From assembly GCA_013397075.1 (NCBI GenBank), contig VWZS01004484.1, forward strand, positions 1,379,821-1,443,820: a DNA stretch of 64,000 nucleotides. The letters are read 5' to 3'. Both the position numbers and the translations under genes were made by a program. Source of the DNA: Rhabdornis inornatus. Taxonomy: Eukaryota > Chordata > Aves > Passeriformes > Rhabdornithidae. Shown in pieces: positions 26,579-39,740 of the stretch. The notes under the pieces are model-generated. The model saw only the letters and a list, made by a program, of their open reading frames with translations. It was not told where the DNA came from and did no database searches. The first letter of the stretch is position 1. Each line of letters opens with the position of its first letter.

Positions 26579-27810
26579 TAATTGCTGTGTGCTCAGGGTG
26601 ACAGGGTTGGCAAACCCGGGTTTAATGGCTGTGTGCTCAGGGTGACAGATTAGGCAAACCCAGGTTTAATGGCTGTGTGCTCAGGGTGACAGATTAGGCA
26701 AACCCAGGTTTAATGGCTGTGTGCTCAGGGTGACAGATTAGGCAAACCCAGGTTTAATGGCTGTGTGCTCAGGGTGACAGATTAGGCAAACCCAGGTTTA
26801 ATGGCTGTGTGCTCAGGGTGACAGATTAGGCAAACCCAGGTTTAATGGCTGTGTGCTCAGGGTGACAGATTAGGCAAACCCAGGTTTAATGGCTGTGTGC
26901 TCAGGGTGACAGATTAGGCAAACCCAGGTTTAATGGCTGTGTGCTCAGGGTGACAGATTAGGCAAACCCAGGTTTAATGGCTGTGTGCTCAGGGTGACAG
27001 ATTAGGCAAACCCAGGTTTAATGGCTGTGTGCTCAGGGTGACAGATTAGGCAAACCCAGGTTTAATGGCTGTGTGCTCAGGGTGACAGATTAGGCAAACC
27101 CAGGTTTAATGGCTGTGTGCTCAGGGTGACAGATTAGGCAAACCCAGGTTTAATGGCTGTGTGCTCAGGGTGACAGATTAGGCAAACCCAGGTTTAATGG
27201 CTGTGTGCTCAGGGTGACAGATTAGGCAAACCCAGGTTTAATGGCTGTGTGCTCAGGGTGACAGATTAGGCAAACCCAGGTTTAATGGCTGTGTGCTCAG
27301 GGTGACAGATTAGGCAAACCCAGGTTTAATGGCTGTGTGCTCAGGGTGACAGATTAGGCAAACCCAGGTTTAATGGCTGTGTGCTCAGGGTGACAGATTA
27401 GGCAAACCCAGGTTTAATGGCTGTGTGCTCAGGGTGACAGATTAGGCAAACCCAGGTTTAATGGCTGTGTGCTCAGGGTGACAGATTAGGCAAACCCAGG
27501 TTTAATGGCTGTGTGCTCAGGGTGACAGATTAGGCAAACCCAGGTTTAATGGCTGTGTGCTCAGGGTGACAGATTAGGCAAACCCGGGTTTAATTGCTGT
27601 GTGCTCAGGGTGACAGATTAGGCAAACCCGGGTTTAATTGCTGTGTGCTCAGGGTGACAGATTAGGCAAACCCGGGTTTAATTGCTGTGTGCTCTGGGTG
27701 ACAGATTAGGCAAACCCGGGTTTAGTTGCTGTGTGCTCAGGGTGACAGGGCTGGCAAACCCAGGTTTAGTTGCTGTGTGCTCAGGGTGACAGGGCTGGCA
27801 AACCCAGGTT
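26579..27810 (+). repeat. Minisatellite, 28 units of 44 bp
   Basis: The array is 1232 bp, exactly 28 x 44 bases with no indels by my reading. Each unit starts taatggctgtgtgctcaggg and ends with caaacccaggtt. Units 2-22 (26623-27546) read as identical. Divergence is confined to the ends: unit 1 has acagggttgg in place of acagattagg and CCCGGG in place of CCCAGG; units 23-26 carry CCCGGG; units 24-26 start taattg; unit 26 has gctctggg; the last two units start tagttg and carry acagggctgg. Homogeneous core with variant edges is typical of unequal exchange or slippage. The array is intronic, and 44 is not a multiple of three, so no coding role is indicated. Confidence 0.97.
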
Positions 27811-28959
27811 TCCTGGCGTGCACTCGCTCAGCTGTGTGCGCATTCTGGGAGCTCTGGGAAGGGCACAGCACCCTCACCTATACCCAGTCCAGGGACCTCT
27901 GTGCTGCTGGGGTGCTGTGCAGCCATGGAGTGACCCTCAGGGAGCAGGTGAGTGAGCCAAGAGGGGGGATTTATCCCTGGTGCTGGGTTAAAGCAGGATG
28001 GGTGTGACCTCCATTCATGGATGGGGAGACTGACAACATTCCTGCTGTTCTTGGGGTGTCACTGGTGTCCTGTACAGCCCCTCCCAGGATAAAGGAGCTG
28101 GGCTGTCTCTGGCTGAGCTGGAAGTGCTTCAGCTACCTCCAGGAATAAAACTGAGTGTATCCATCCTTCTGCACTGTATGTTCCTACAGCAGGGCTGGAA
28201 GGGGCTCAGCCTCGTCTGTTTTTCGTTATAATTGAGCTTTTGGACTTTGGCTCTTTCCCTTTGATTTTGTGCATAGCCAAGACCAGCTGCTCTGCACGCA
28301 GCTGGGAGACTCAAATGTGTATTGGAAGGGATTTCTGCATTTCAGCTGGTGGAAAGACGAGTGAGAAGTTGGACTGGGAGAAGAGGAAACAATGTAAAAG
28401 TGTAACACTCAAGAGTTCAGGATTTCTTTAAGTAGGAAAAAGTCAGGGACAGAAAGAAAACCTCTATGGAAATAAGTTTATGCCAGTAAAGGCAAGTACT
28501 TCAATATTGTAAAAAAGCCGAGCAGATAATTCAGACTCTTGCGCATAGAGAGTTTGGAATTACATGTAGGTATGTTAAAAAATCTCCTGAATAATTCATG
28601 AATAATTTCTAATAGAAATCAGCGGTTTATACAGATAACAAAGTAATACTGATCTAAGTTAATATGCAGCTTCCTGTTTGTTCTCACTGAGAAGAAAACC
28701 TTTTTTTTTTCTTTGCTTTAAATTGTTTGTTCCTTGCTCCTGGAAGAAGCAGTGCTGGAGCTCAAACAGAGCTCTTGGTGCTCTGCTTTCATCTCCCACA
28801 TTTGGTCTGTGTGGTCCATGTGCTGCTCTATCTAATATGTAATCTTTCCATGGGATACCATCAAAGACAGGCAGCTTTAAAAAAAAAATTAAGCCAACAG
28901 ATAATCTCTGCATGGGAACACAAAGGCAGTGCTTCTTAATAATGTAATGATATTATAAT

Positions 28960-28981
28960 TGTGTGTGTGTGTGTATATATT
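28960..28981. repeat. Short GT/TA microsatellite
   Basis: Seven GT dinucleotides pass into a TATATATA run. It is a short simple repeat inside the long intron. Confidence 0.8.
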
Positions 28982-29269
28982 TAAATGTAGTTTGTATTGC
29001 AGCAGCACCTGAAGGCAAGTGTTGGGAATCAGAAGCAGCTGCTCTGCCTGCAAACACAGCAAGAAGGGGCTCGCATATTACCAATTCCTCCCCAAAATTT
29101 CATCTGAATTAGTACTTTTATTCCAAAATCCTTGTACTTCCAAGAGAGTGACCTGGGGGGGAGTTTCCAAAGCCCAGGGCTTTAAAAAAAAGGCACAGCC
29201 TAGTGAGGGGAAAGTTCTGTGACACAGGGGTGTTGTGCTGTCCCGTTCCCCCAGTATGGGCCTGCAAGA

Positions 29270-29547
29270 GAGAGGGACCTGGAACAAGGGTCTGGAGTGA
29301 CAAAACTGAGGGGGAATGGCCTTAAACTGCCAGAGGGCAGTGTTGGATTGGATAGTAGGAAGAAATTCTTCCCTGGCACAGGTTGCTCAGAAAAGCTTTG
29401 GCTGCCCCTGGATCCGTGGAAATGTCCCAGGCCAGGTTGGACAGAGCTTGAAGCAACCTGAGATAGTGGAAGGTGTCCCTGCCCATGGCAGGGAGTAGAA
29501 TGAGATGGATTTTAAGGTGCCTTCCAACCCAAACTCTGTGATTCTGC
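29270..29547 (+). mobile_element. CR1 LINE 3' fragment
   Basis: Contains gagggacctggaacaagg, ccagagggcagtgttgg, aggttggacagagcttgaag and the end aactctgtgattctg. About 280 bp. Confidence 0.92.
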
Positions 29548-29798
29548 GAATATTTGGATGTTGGGCTCCATGGTGTGGAGGGGTAGTTTGGGAGGGAGTG
29601 CCATCAGGCTGCCCTTTTCCCTTGGTTTTCTCCTTTCCTTTATCCTTTCAAAGAAACAAAGCTGCTGTGAGAGAGAGGAGGGACAGATTTGGCTTCCAGG
29701 TGTGGTGGAACACAGAGGGTGATTTGGTTGGAGCAATGCTGGTAGTGTGACTCTTCTGCTGAAATGCTGTGGGTTTACCAGATTACCCTCTCCTTTTC

Positions 29799-29970
29799 AT
29801 GGAATCGCAGACTGGTTTGGGTGGGAGGGGACCTTAAAGATTGTATAGTTCCACCCCCTGCCATGGGCGGGGACACCTTCCACTGTCCTAGGTTGCTCCA
29901 AGCCCTGTCCAGCCTGGCCTTGGACATTTCCAGGGATGGGGTGTCAGCAACTTCTCTGGCATCAGCAGCT
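29799..29970 (-). mobile_element. CR1 LINE 3' fragment
   Basis: Reads atggaatcgcagactggttt, ggggaccttaaag, ccaccccctgccatggg and so on. It lies 250 bp from the plus-strand copy at 29270, forming an inverted pair that could fold back in the pre-mRNA. Confidence 0.92.
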
Positions 29971-32900
29971 TTTTTGTAGAGTAGGAGAGCACGTTTCCTT
30001 AGTCAAGCAATCACCTGAGCTAGGCAGAGGAAATCTCAGCCATCTCAGGTGGCTGCTGGGGCTCTGAAATAACCAGCTTCAAGTTGCTTCGTAGTGTCTA
30101 AGAGTGAGTCAAGGTCAAAACGTGCCTTAGTTTTTTTTCACAAGGGTTTGGCTGCACTCACAAGTTTAGCAGCTTGTATATTTGTGGGATTTGTTGCTGC
30201 TGGAGATCTCCTGGCTCCCTAAGTCACTGCGTCCTGCCCAGCTTTTCCAAAGAATAACATCCGTATGGGAACGCTGCCTCCGAAGTGTTTACACTCATTT
30301 CCTTCCTGGGGAAAGCATTCAGCACTGAACCAGGGCTTGGGTGACAGCACACGTGAGGAGACGGTGGCACATCTTTCCGGAGTACAGCTTGTTCTTAGCT
30401 GGCTGTGTATGGAGTTCTCTGCATCCTCTTTTCCTTTTCTTCATTAGAAAAGCAAGCAGAAATCTCTTCCCGAGCTAAGGCATTGCTCAGCCTCGCAGCA
30501 AACCCAGCCAGGGCTGGCCACCAGCCAAGCCTTCGCTCGCTGCAGCCTGCACACCATGTAACTCCTCTAAGGATAGCCCTGGTGATCTTAAAAAAAAAAC
30601 AAAAACAAAACAAAAGAACAACATCAAAAAAAGTCTATTTTAGCAATGTATTATCTTCAGCCCTTCTGTAAAGCAGTGGAGTTTGGAGGGGATTTTTTCC
30701 CCCACACCTGTGTCCGTTGTTCCTCCCTCAATGAGCTGTCGCTAATGCTGAGAAATATTTTCAGACTTAATGCAGTGAGTCAGGGCTTAGCTGTAAATTG
30801 GTCATGGGATGGGAGGGATTCAGATTGTCTGTTAACCAGGGCCTGGTTTCAGCCATTTCTGTAACATGGTGGTAATTAGACTCATAACTCTCTCTGAGAT
30901 TATTTAAGGCGAGGATTAATTATAAAAGTTTCTCAGTGTTAGAACATGTTTCTTTAGTTAAAGTTTGGCGTGCTTTCATTTTATGATGGGCCTGAAAGAA
31001 TGTTCCTCTACTTAAAATCTCTGAATACACCATTCTGTCATGCTATGTAAATACCCATATTTGTGAGTTTATCTAAACAAATCTGTTAAATGGGAAAAAC
31101 ACATAGAAGGCCCGAGCGCCAAGAGCCAAATCAAGGGCTCATGGAGTGGACATATTCCTTGTGGGCCTAGTTGGGTTTTGGTAACTGTTCTTTTGGCTGT
31201 ACTTGATTTCTCACTTAGAAAAAACAACTATATTTTATTTATCTTCATTAAAAGATAAGTGACCTAAGTGCCCTAATGTGCTTCTCCTTTTGTCTCCATA
31301 GACAGGGGCTTTGCCAGGGTCAGCTTAGTGGGTTCTTGGTGGAGCTGGGGATCCAGCAGTCCCATGTTAGTCCAGTAATTCCATGCCTCCTTTGGTTGTA
31401 TTGCCTTAAAAAAATATGAAAAATTGTGAGGTATAAAAAAAAAACAAACAGTTCACATCAACCTCATCAGTCTGCCTTTTAGAAAACCTAAATAAAAGTG
31501 GTTGGATGGGATTACGGAAGGCTTGGCTTGACTTGATGGCATAGATTCACAAAAGGCTAGATGGGATGACACATTTTCTCTATGTTCCTTATTTTCCTGG
31601 GGGTAAATTCCAGCTGATTCTTGGAGCATAATAACAGAGTATTCCCACTTAATATTTGAAAAACTTGTCCAAGTTTTCATTTAGTTTACTTTTTTACTTC
31701 ATAAACCTATTTTCTTATGATTAAGTCACATAGCCAAATAGTGATGTCATTTTTTTTTGTTTTTGCTATCCTACTTTTGTGAGTACTTTAAAAGATAAGA
31801 GATCCGTATCTGGTTCCTTGGCTGCTGTGTTTGAGGTCTTTTTTTCTAGAAAAACATTGCATTAGCCTGTCCTTAAGCTCCAGGAGCAGAAAGTTGTTGG
31901 GGGGTTTTTGCTTGTAGTAAATTTAGACTTTGATATCATAGGTTAATGTTTTTAATAACCTGACACTCCAGATCTCCCTTGCTCTGTGGCTTGCACTTAA
32001 TGACTCCTGCATTGTGGATGCTGATGGTTACTATGAGCATGTAAGTTATTGAATTGATTTTGTGAATGGTAGCATAGAGCATGAAGCAGAGTTCACTTAA
32101 GGAAATAAAACAAGTCAAACAGACTAAAATATTACAAAGTGTTTTGTGTCATGGTGGGTGACTTGTAATTCATTGAAACCCTTTCGTGAAGTGGTGCTTC
32201 AGCATCACTCACCCTCCAGTCCCCAGTGTCCCCAAACTCAGCCCAGTTACCTTTGAGACAAAATGTATTGGATCCACTTTGAGTTTGCAAGTGGTGACAG
32301 ATTAATTTGGAAAGAGATTACAAACATGCATCATGGCCCCGGTCTGAGTCCTAGAAAAGTTATGTATGGCTGGTGCAGAATGATAAAAATCATATCAGGG
32401 GAACAGCTTAATTAACTAGTCTTGATTAAAGTAATACAGTGTATGAATTTAATAGCTTGTCTTTAAAAACAGAATGTGAAATCACTTATTACTTCGGTGT
32501 ATCTTGCTGGCAAATAGGGAGCTGCCAGCAGTTCTTCGTGATGGAGTTTAGAGGAACTTAACACTGGGATGGGATATATCAAATATTTATTCTGCTCTTG
32601 CTTCAGGCTCATTGCCTGATATGAATAAAGAAGTTGTCAGGAACAAAGTTGTAGAAGTGGACTAGGAAAAGGATGGAGAATCCATGAAATAGGATTGATA
32701 GCTAGGAATAGTATTGATAGAGAAGGGAAGGCATGTTGGGATTGTGAAGAGTACAGCACAAGGACTGGAGTGCTGCCATCAAACTGTTAGTTAAACACAT
32801 TGCCATCGCGATCCCCTTGTTACTGATCCATTTGCACATCCCTCGTGGTCCTTGGGCTGGTTGTAGGCGTGGAGAGCAGGAGAACATTGTGTGTCACTGC

Positions 32901-35150
32901 TGTCACCTTGGAGGCTGAGGAGCTCTAGTTCATGGAGTGTTTTCTGCACTTCATGTGGAGCTGTTGTTGTTCTTGTTCTTTGACACCTTTCTGGTGCCTG
33001 TAACCAAGTCACACATTCTGCAGCCATCCCAGCTTCCAGGTGCATCAGGAGGCGGCCTGGCTTGGCTGCAAGGGCAGGATACTCAGAGCTGGTGTCCAGC
33101 AAGCTTCTAGATCCTGTCCAGCAGAGCTACTGCATAAGCTAGTTCTTCCATGTTGGTTATTTTATTATTGATATGTCAATATATTATTGTATCTTGTTGG
33201 TTATTTCTGCCAGTGTGCTACACAGGACTTGGGCCTTGTTGGAATGATCTCCTGACTTTTTCAGGACATCTTTCCAAATTGTCAAGGTAACTTTGAATCC
33301 TGCAAAACCAAGTCTTTCCTGGCTTGGTGCTCTCTGGGGTTTTGGAAAGCAGTTGTAGTCTCCAATTCATTATTATTCATCATCCCAGTCCCTAGTGAAA
33401 ATTCAGCTCCTGGACAGAGACCAGCAAAATCCTAGTTGATGTATTCCTCCATTTAAACAATGTTCCATTGTAAAGTACCTTCTCAGCCAGCTTTGCACTT
33501 TGGTATTAGTCAAAGCTTAGATTCAGCCACTCTGATCAATTAGCACACATGTGTAAGTAGTGAGCATTTGGCATCGTTATATTCTATCAAGTGAGCTTGG
33601 AGAAGGGTTTTCCCATCCTCTTTAAAATGGTATACAAATCCTGATTTACATTTCTTCCAGAGAAATGCTTGACATTTCTTCCTTCAATATATTTACACGT
33701 GACCCCATCTGAAGAACTTTCCTGATTCCAGTCATTGATAGTTTTCAGGGCATTTTTTTGCTTTAAATAGGTAAATATTCTAGTTGGACAGTTGAGCATT
33801 GCTGGTGCTTTACAGTAGGGTTGGTGAAAACAGGATCTTAAAGCAGCTATCCTGGCTTGGAGGCTGGGCGTCTGCACACCTATGACTGAGCCAAGATGCA
33901 GAATTTGGGTTTGCTCCTAAATTTTTTCGTGATCCAAGATGAAGAAATAGGGTTCCTAATGTTTTCCTAATTTGTTAGTTTTACTAACAAATAGTGTTAC
34001 TGAATGTCTGGGTTCTGAATTACACAGCAAAGAGGTTTCCTTGAGAGATACTCATTGCTGCTGGCGTCCTTCTCCTGGGAGCAGGGCTTACTGCAGCAGG
34101 TGGGATGACTGAAATGAATAGGACTGCCTATGGCTGAAGATATTGCACCCTACAGTAAGGAAATATAAAGCCCAAGCTTCTTTAAGGGCATGTCTGTGTC
34201 AAAACATTTTCCTTGGAGATACACGTGTTGCCGAAGCTGCTGCTGCAATTACACCTCATTATAAGACACCATGTTTTGTATTTTATGAGTGCTAAAAAAT
34301 TAGTAACGTCCATTAATAATGTGACCAGTGAACTCAAATTGCCTGACAGTGCTGTTCTGTGCACACAGTGGAAAAATCGATCAGTTTAATCCAAGGTAAA
34401 GCTGTCTGGCTCTCCAGAGGAGGAGGCTGCCTTGGTTGCTGAGGGCTGGAAATCATTGCCTCACGCTAATTGAATAACATCCAGCAGTTGTGAGGCTGAA
34501 TCTTCCAGACTGGTTTGACTTACAGGGGCTGGGTATCTAAATGAAGTGTATTTGTCATGCTGCAGTCCTACAGGATTAAGAGTACTTGGATTCGTTTGAT
34601 CTGATGCATTCCAACAATATTAAGTAAGTTTATTTTTTATTGTCCTTTACGCCTTATATTTTTCTGGCTGTAAAAGTTCAGCATCTTACTTTTTGCAAAC
34701 TGAGCTGTGATATGACAAGTATTTCTGGCCAGTATTTGTAGCTCTGGCAGGGCTTGAAGAATTCTTGGCTGGCTTTTACAGTAGACTAATAGCTGAGACC
34801 AAATATAACAAGAAGCAGAGTACTGCATGTAGAATTAAATCATATTACTGGTTATTTTATTATTTTTCTTGTCTCAAAATTATTCACTGTACTCTGTTTT
34901 TCTGATAAATCGTAACTCTACAATGTTTAAGTCAATATTTTGATGTTAAAGAATTTTAAACAACGCTTTGAGAGATCCTTTTGTCTTTCAGCAAGATAAT
35001 TATGTTGGGAAATTTGCTTTCCTAATTAATTTGTGAAGTCCAGCTTATTGAATGTTTGGAATGAAGGACTTACACCTGATACATCTGTGGTTTCTCCTTT
35101 GCAGTCTTCTTTGCTTAGTGTCAGGCCTCAGTCAAATGGCCATGAATTGT

Positions 35151-35300
35151 GACTGCCCCTGGATCCTTGGAGGTGTCCAAGGTCAGGTTGGACAGGGCTT
35201 GGAGCAGTCTAGGATAGTGGAAGGTGTCCCTGCCCATGGCAGGGCGTGGGATAAGAATGAGCTTTAAGGTCCCTTCCAACCCAAACCACTCCATGATTCC
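35151..35300 (+). mobile_element. CR1 LINE 3' fragment
   Basis: Starts gactgcccctggatccttgg and ends cccaaaccactccatgattcc. About 150 bp. Confidence 0.93.
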
Positions 35301-38300
35301 AAACTGACTGTGAAGTTGCACTCTTAATGAAAGAGGGACCTGCTGAGAGGAAAATAAATACCTTTAGATGTTGAAAAATATTCTCAGAACACATATTGTG
35401 TTTTTACTGCTGGCCAGAGTTTCTGGTCAGTTCAGGAGAGCATGTGCTAAGTGTCCATGGTGGTGGCTGTGCCGTTCCCCTGGGGCCCAACGTGCCTAAT
35501 ATTAAAACTAATTGAAAGCGATTTTAGGCCCCAGGAATTTGGAGCTTAAACTAAACTCTGAATTTGAGGATTATGAGCAGACTACCTAATCATCTAAGCA
35601 TTTGTCTTCCCAGATAAGCCTTGACAACATCCTGAGCATTCCCTGCACCCCAGCTGCAGAGTGAGCAGCTTGATGTGCCCTTTCAAAAGTGAGGAGACGG
35701 GGGAGAGAGCTGAGAACCATCTCAGTCTGGGGCTGCATGATTACAGATTGCTCACTTGGTGCTGCCAAGCAGCAGGAAAGTCCATGTGAGGGCTGGAGAA
35801 GAGAGTCCATGAGCACAGGAGCTCAGGTTTGGGGCAGGAACTCAGGTGAGCAGCACATGGCAAGGCCTTGCCGTGGCTGAGGCAAAGCAGCAAGCCCTGT
35901 GCATAGTAACAGAAAGGATTTAATGGCCCGAGAACTTAATTAGGACAGTGCAATGTTACCACCTGCTTATTTATAGCTGTAAGTTTAGGCCATGTGTGAC
36001 TTCATTTAGAAGAAAGGGGTACAGGAGCCTTGGCTGAAAGGAGCTTATTTCCTTCTGCTCATTTCACTCAGATGATGGCTGTTGTTTAAGTGAAGTTTAA
36101 ACATCATAAAATGTGCCCTCATCTTGTGATCCCCATCTGCTGTTCGCCCTTCCTTTCTCTGCTGAAGGTTATTTCAGCAGTTTTGCCAACAGGATGCTGT
36201 TCCCAGGGCGGGTTGTTCGCCCTCCTTCCCCGTTGGCTTTCCCTCCCTGCAGGCCTTACCCAGCTGTTCTGAGCAGAGTCCTTCCAGCATGGAGTCATTC
36301 CTGTTAGCATCATGTTTAATAGCTGCTAGGTAAGTCTTCAGCACGTACTGGAAGACTTGTGCAGGCCATTGTTGGATCTCAGGAATCTGGAGTTTTTGAG
36401 CTTTCTGTGCTTCCAGGCACAGGCCCCCTGGAAAACACTGCTCTGGACCTGAAACCTTGGAGAATGCTTGTAAATGTTAATAGTGAGTTAGAAATCACAA
36501 ATGTGTAGTGGGTTAGATGTGTGTATTTTCACTGGGTGATGGGTTTTAAAATTGAGGTTTTTATAGTGTAGTGGTGGTTATGGGACAAGATGGAGAATTT
36601 TGGGTGGTGTCTTTTTCTTTGTTCATTTTCTTCTTCCTTCTTCTTCACGGAACTCAGGTTGGTCAGTCAAATGTCACTCTAAGAGTTGTGAGAATCTGTT
36701 ATTGGGTCAAAAGGATAAATAAGGTAGGTGTTAAACTTTTATTGGTTTGTTTAGCTTTAAAAGGCCTTGAAGCAGGCTCAGCTGTGGCCATTTTTCCCAC
36801 TTCTAGCAAGGAGCTAGAGGTGCTGTTGTACTTTCTGTAATTTCTGATAAGATATAATAAACATCCAAGCCCGAACACGAGAATCACCTCAATCGTGTTT
36901 CCATTAATCCTGGCTCTGAGAGAAAACAGAGGAGACTGATGACAAACCACTAATAAGTGGTGCAAAGCCCAGCATACACCCCCACAGCCATAATTCAGGA
37001 GAGCAGCGAATGGGCCTGTGCACCGTGGACCTGCAGGGCATTTGAGCACCTCTGTGACATACAACAGTCCTTGGAGTTTTTGTTTTGCAGATCCAGGAGC
37101 AAAGTGTGCCCAGGTTGAAGTTTGCTTCAGGAGAGCTGTTAACAGTGAATTTAGGCCTGTGTTTTGTTAAGGACATACACCACCACATCCCAAAGCCTCG
37201 GTGATGTGGAAGGCTGTGCTCTTTGTGAGGAGTCAGGAATTAGAGCAGTTCTGCATTTTACTGGTGGGTCAAACACGTGATCCTCACACACATTTCGTGC
37301 CTCCATTTGTTTTTGCAATCCTTCAGGTTGGGAAGTTTAGGGTTTGTCAGATTGTTAGATTTGGCTGCTAAGTGCCAAGTGTGGTGTTTCCAGCTTTCTT
37401 TGTAAAGTTACATGATCTGTTTGTTGTTGGTGTTTCTTACAGAGTTGAAGAGCCTGATGGAAAGTCAAGTGTGCTCCTTGTTGGGTCTTGATGTTCTGGG
37501 TTTGGTAGATCTCTAGTCTGCTTTTAAGAGTTCATGAAGTGTGAGGCAGAGAAATGCCAGGAGAGGGATTCATATCATGGGTTTCTGCTGTGGGTTATCC
37601 AAAAGGTGAAAGTTTTGTAAGAATGAATGATCTAACCAGGTGCTTGAACATAGGTACAGGATCTCCAGAGAGCCTCAATCACCATCTCTGCTGCTCTTCA
37701 GTTTGCAGAGAGATGAACAAGTGAGAACTATTAATCACAGCCAACTGATTTTGATTTCAAAATAGATTTTATTTGTTAATGTTTTTAGTGGCAATCAGGG
37801 AAGATTCTTGTTCTGATGCATCTGCTGTCTTTTTTATGAATTACAGTGTTATAAATAGGCAGAGAGATTATGGGGCTCACGTGACTTAAATAAAATCTAA
37901 TAAAATTTATTTTTGCTTTTTGCATTGACATGGTATATGGTTTGAATTAAAGTTGTCATTATCACATTAAGATTCAACAAGGAGTTAATTAAGTGTAGGG
38001 AAGTAATTGAATGCTAATAGTGCAACATTGCAGTGAAAAATGAGGCCATATCTCCATACTAAACTCTAGTTTTCTTCTCATTGTAAGTACTATGCCTAAT
38101 ATTGACCACGCATTGGAGTGCACTTCTGACTCAGGCAGAGTGCTGTTGTGTTTGGGACATGCTGGTCCATCATTTTTCAACATTCCTGGGATGGGGCAAC
38201 CCTGTTAAATTTTAGAGGTGCTTATCTTTTCACTCACCTCACTTGAAAAGAAAATCAAGCTTGTGTTAAAACTTGGTGTCTGCAAATGCCTGGAAATGAA

Positions 38301-38869
38301 CTATGGACTTGGAAGCCCGTTTTAATTAGATAGCAAAATTGAAATTATTTAAGAATACCTGTTTGCATATTGCATGTGATTTTGGTTAATTTTAAGAAGA
38401 CCTCATGGACTGTGAGTCATAGAACATGTGGATTTTTTGCTTCCTGATGTTTCTGTTAGCACCAGATTGTTTTGTTTAATATTTCAAGCATTGAGGCAGG
38501 AAGACAGACCATCCCCACCAACTTTTTTGGCTTGAGAGAGATCTTGAGCACTGTACCACATATGTTCTGTAGCCATTAGAGAAGGTGAGCTTAGCTAATT
38601 TCTCCTTCAACGTTCTTTTACCTTATGGTTTTTTGAGTTTGAATGCATAGTTTACAGGTGTACCCTGTATCTGCTGTAGGTCAACCTCGCTTGTTTGAGG
38701 TAATGAATTAAAAACAGAAATAAAAAAAGAAATATGGCAATGCATGTGATCCATCTTGACTTCAGAGGGGCTTTAAATACTGTGGCTGAAATTGGAAATG
38801 TGCTTGGTAGGAAAGATGTGGGCAGATGGGGAAGAGCCAGAGGGTAGTGACAAGAATAGGACACTTAGC

Positions 38870-39190
38870 AAATGTAAGCTGTAATTGAAGATGGAAGGAA
38901 TTGATTTGTTTAGCCTAAAAATACAGAAGGAAACGAGTCATCCAATATAAGAAAGGTTGTTGTAAAAGGCACGACAGTCGTTTTTTCTCTATGACTCCTG
39001 AGAGAGGCAGGAAGGCATCAGGCAAGGATTAAAGTTGGGTAGCAGGATAAATATTTGAACTTTCAGGGAAGTGCTAAAGTGAAAGATAGTTGGGAAAACC
39101 TGTGGGATAGGAGTTTGGAGAACAGGTTAGACAGAAATCTGTTGAAGTGGTTTGTGTACGTGCCCTGGGGTGGTGCAGTTGGGTGGTATT
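38870..39190 (+). mobile_element. Possible ancient CR1-type remnant
   Basis: The order of blocks (a run about a translocated ‘aagtaatgg…ttaaagttgggtagcagg’ like region, then gggataggagtttggagaac, aggttagacagaaatctg) resembles the 3' half of old amniote CR1/L3-type elements, heavily decayed and without a clear terminus. Alternative: unrelated unique intron. Confidence 0.3.
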
Positions 39191-39673
39191 TTGAAATACC
39201 TTTCTTTTGTGATGGTTGATACCAGGTGAAGATCTGAGGAGACTGATGTTATAGGGTTTCACTAAGCTATTTCATGTTCTGATCAAGGAGACATTGAAAT
39301 TTTGTGGGTGAACAATGGATCCATCCCTGCTTGCCTGATCTTGCACAGTGTGGTATCTCCTTTTCCATGGCTCCCAAGGGAGCTGGGCTGTATCCCAGCC
39401 CTGGCTGGGCTCATGGCTGTGCTCTGCTGGGACTGAAGCACACAGCCACCCCAGACTGGCTCTGACCTTTTCCTGGAGGAAGGATGTGCTGCCTTCTGGA
39501 AAAGGAGAGCAGAGCTCATTTTGAGTCTTTTCCATGTCCTCTCCCACCTACTAGGAGTGCCTTTGGGAAGAGGGGTTGCAGAAGATGAGAGGATGGAAAA
39601 GCAGAGTGGGTATTAAAGGCTGTAACAGGCATAGAGTCATTTTGAGACTCTGAAATACTGGTCATCTTAGGTT

Positions 39674-39740
39674 GATAGAATCATAGAATTGTCAGGGTTG
39701 GAAAAGACCTTTAAGATAATTGAATCTAAACGTTAATATC
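39674..39740 (-). mobile_element. CR1 3' remnant, older subfamily
   Basis: Reads atagaatcatagaattgtca, then gggttggaaaagacctttaagat, ending near taaacgttaat. The doubled agaatcat is the 8-bp terminal repeat of CR1. About 65 bp. Confidence 0.8.

Noticed and set aside
26579..27810. Repeat array considered as a CRISPR array
   Set aside because: The units are contiguous 44-bp copies with no unique spacers, in a vertebrate intron.
27726..28007. Open frame of 93 codons starting in the last minisatellite units
   Set aside because: It depends on the repeat frame, which shifts every unit because 44 is not divisible by three, and lacks any coding evidence.
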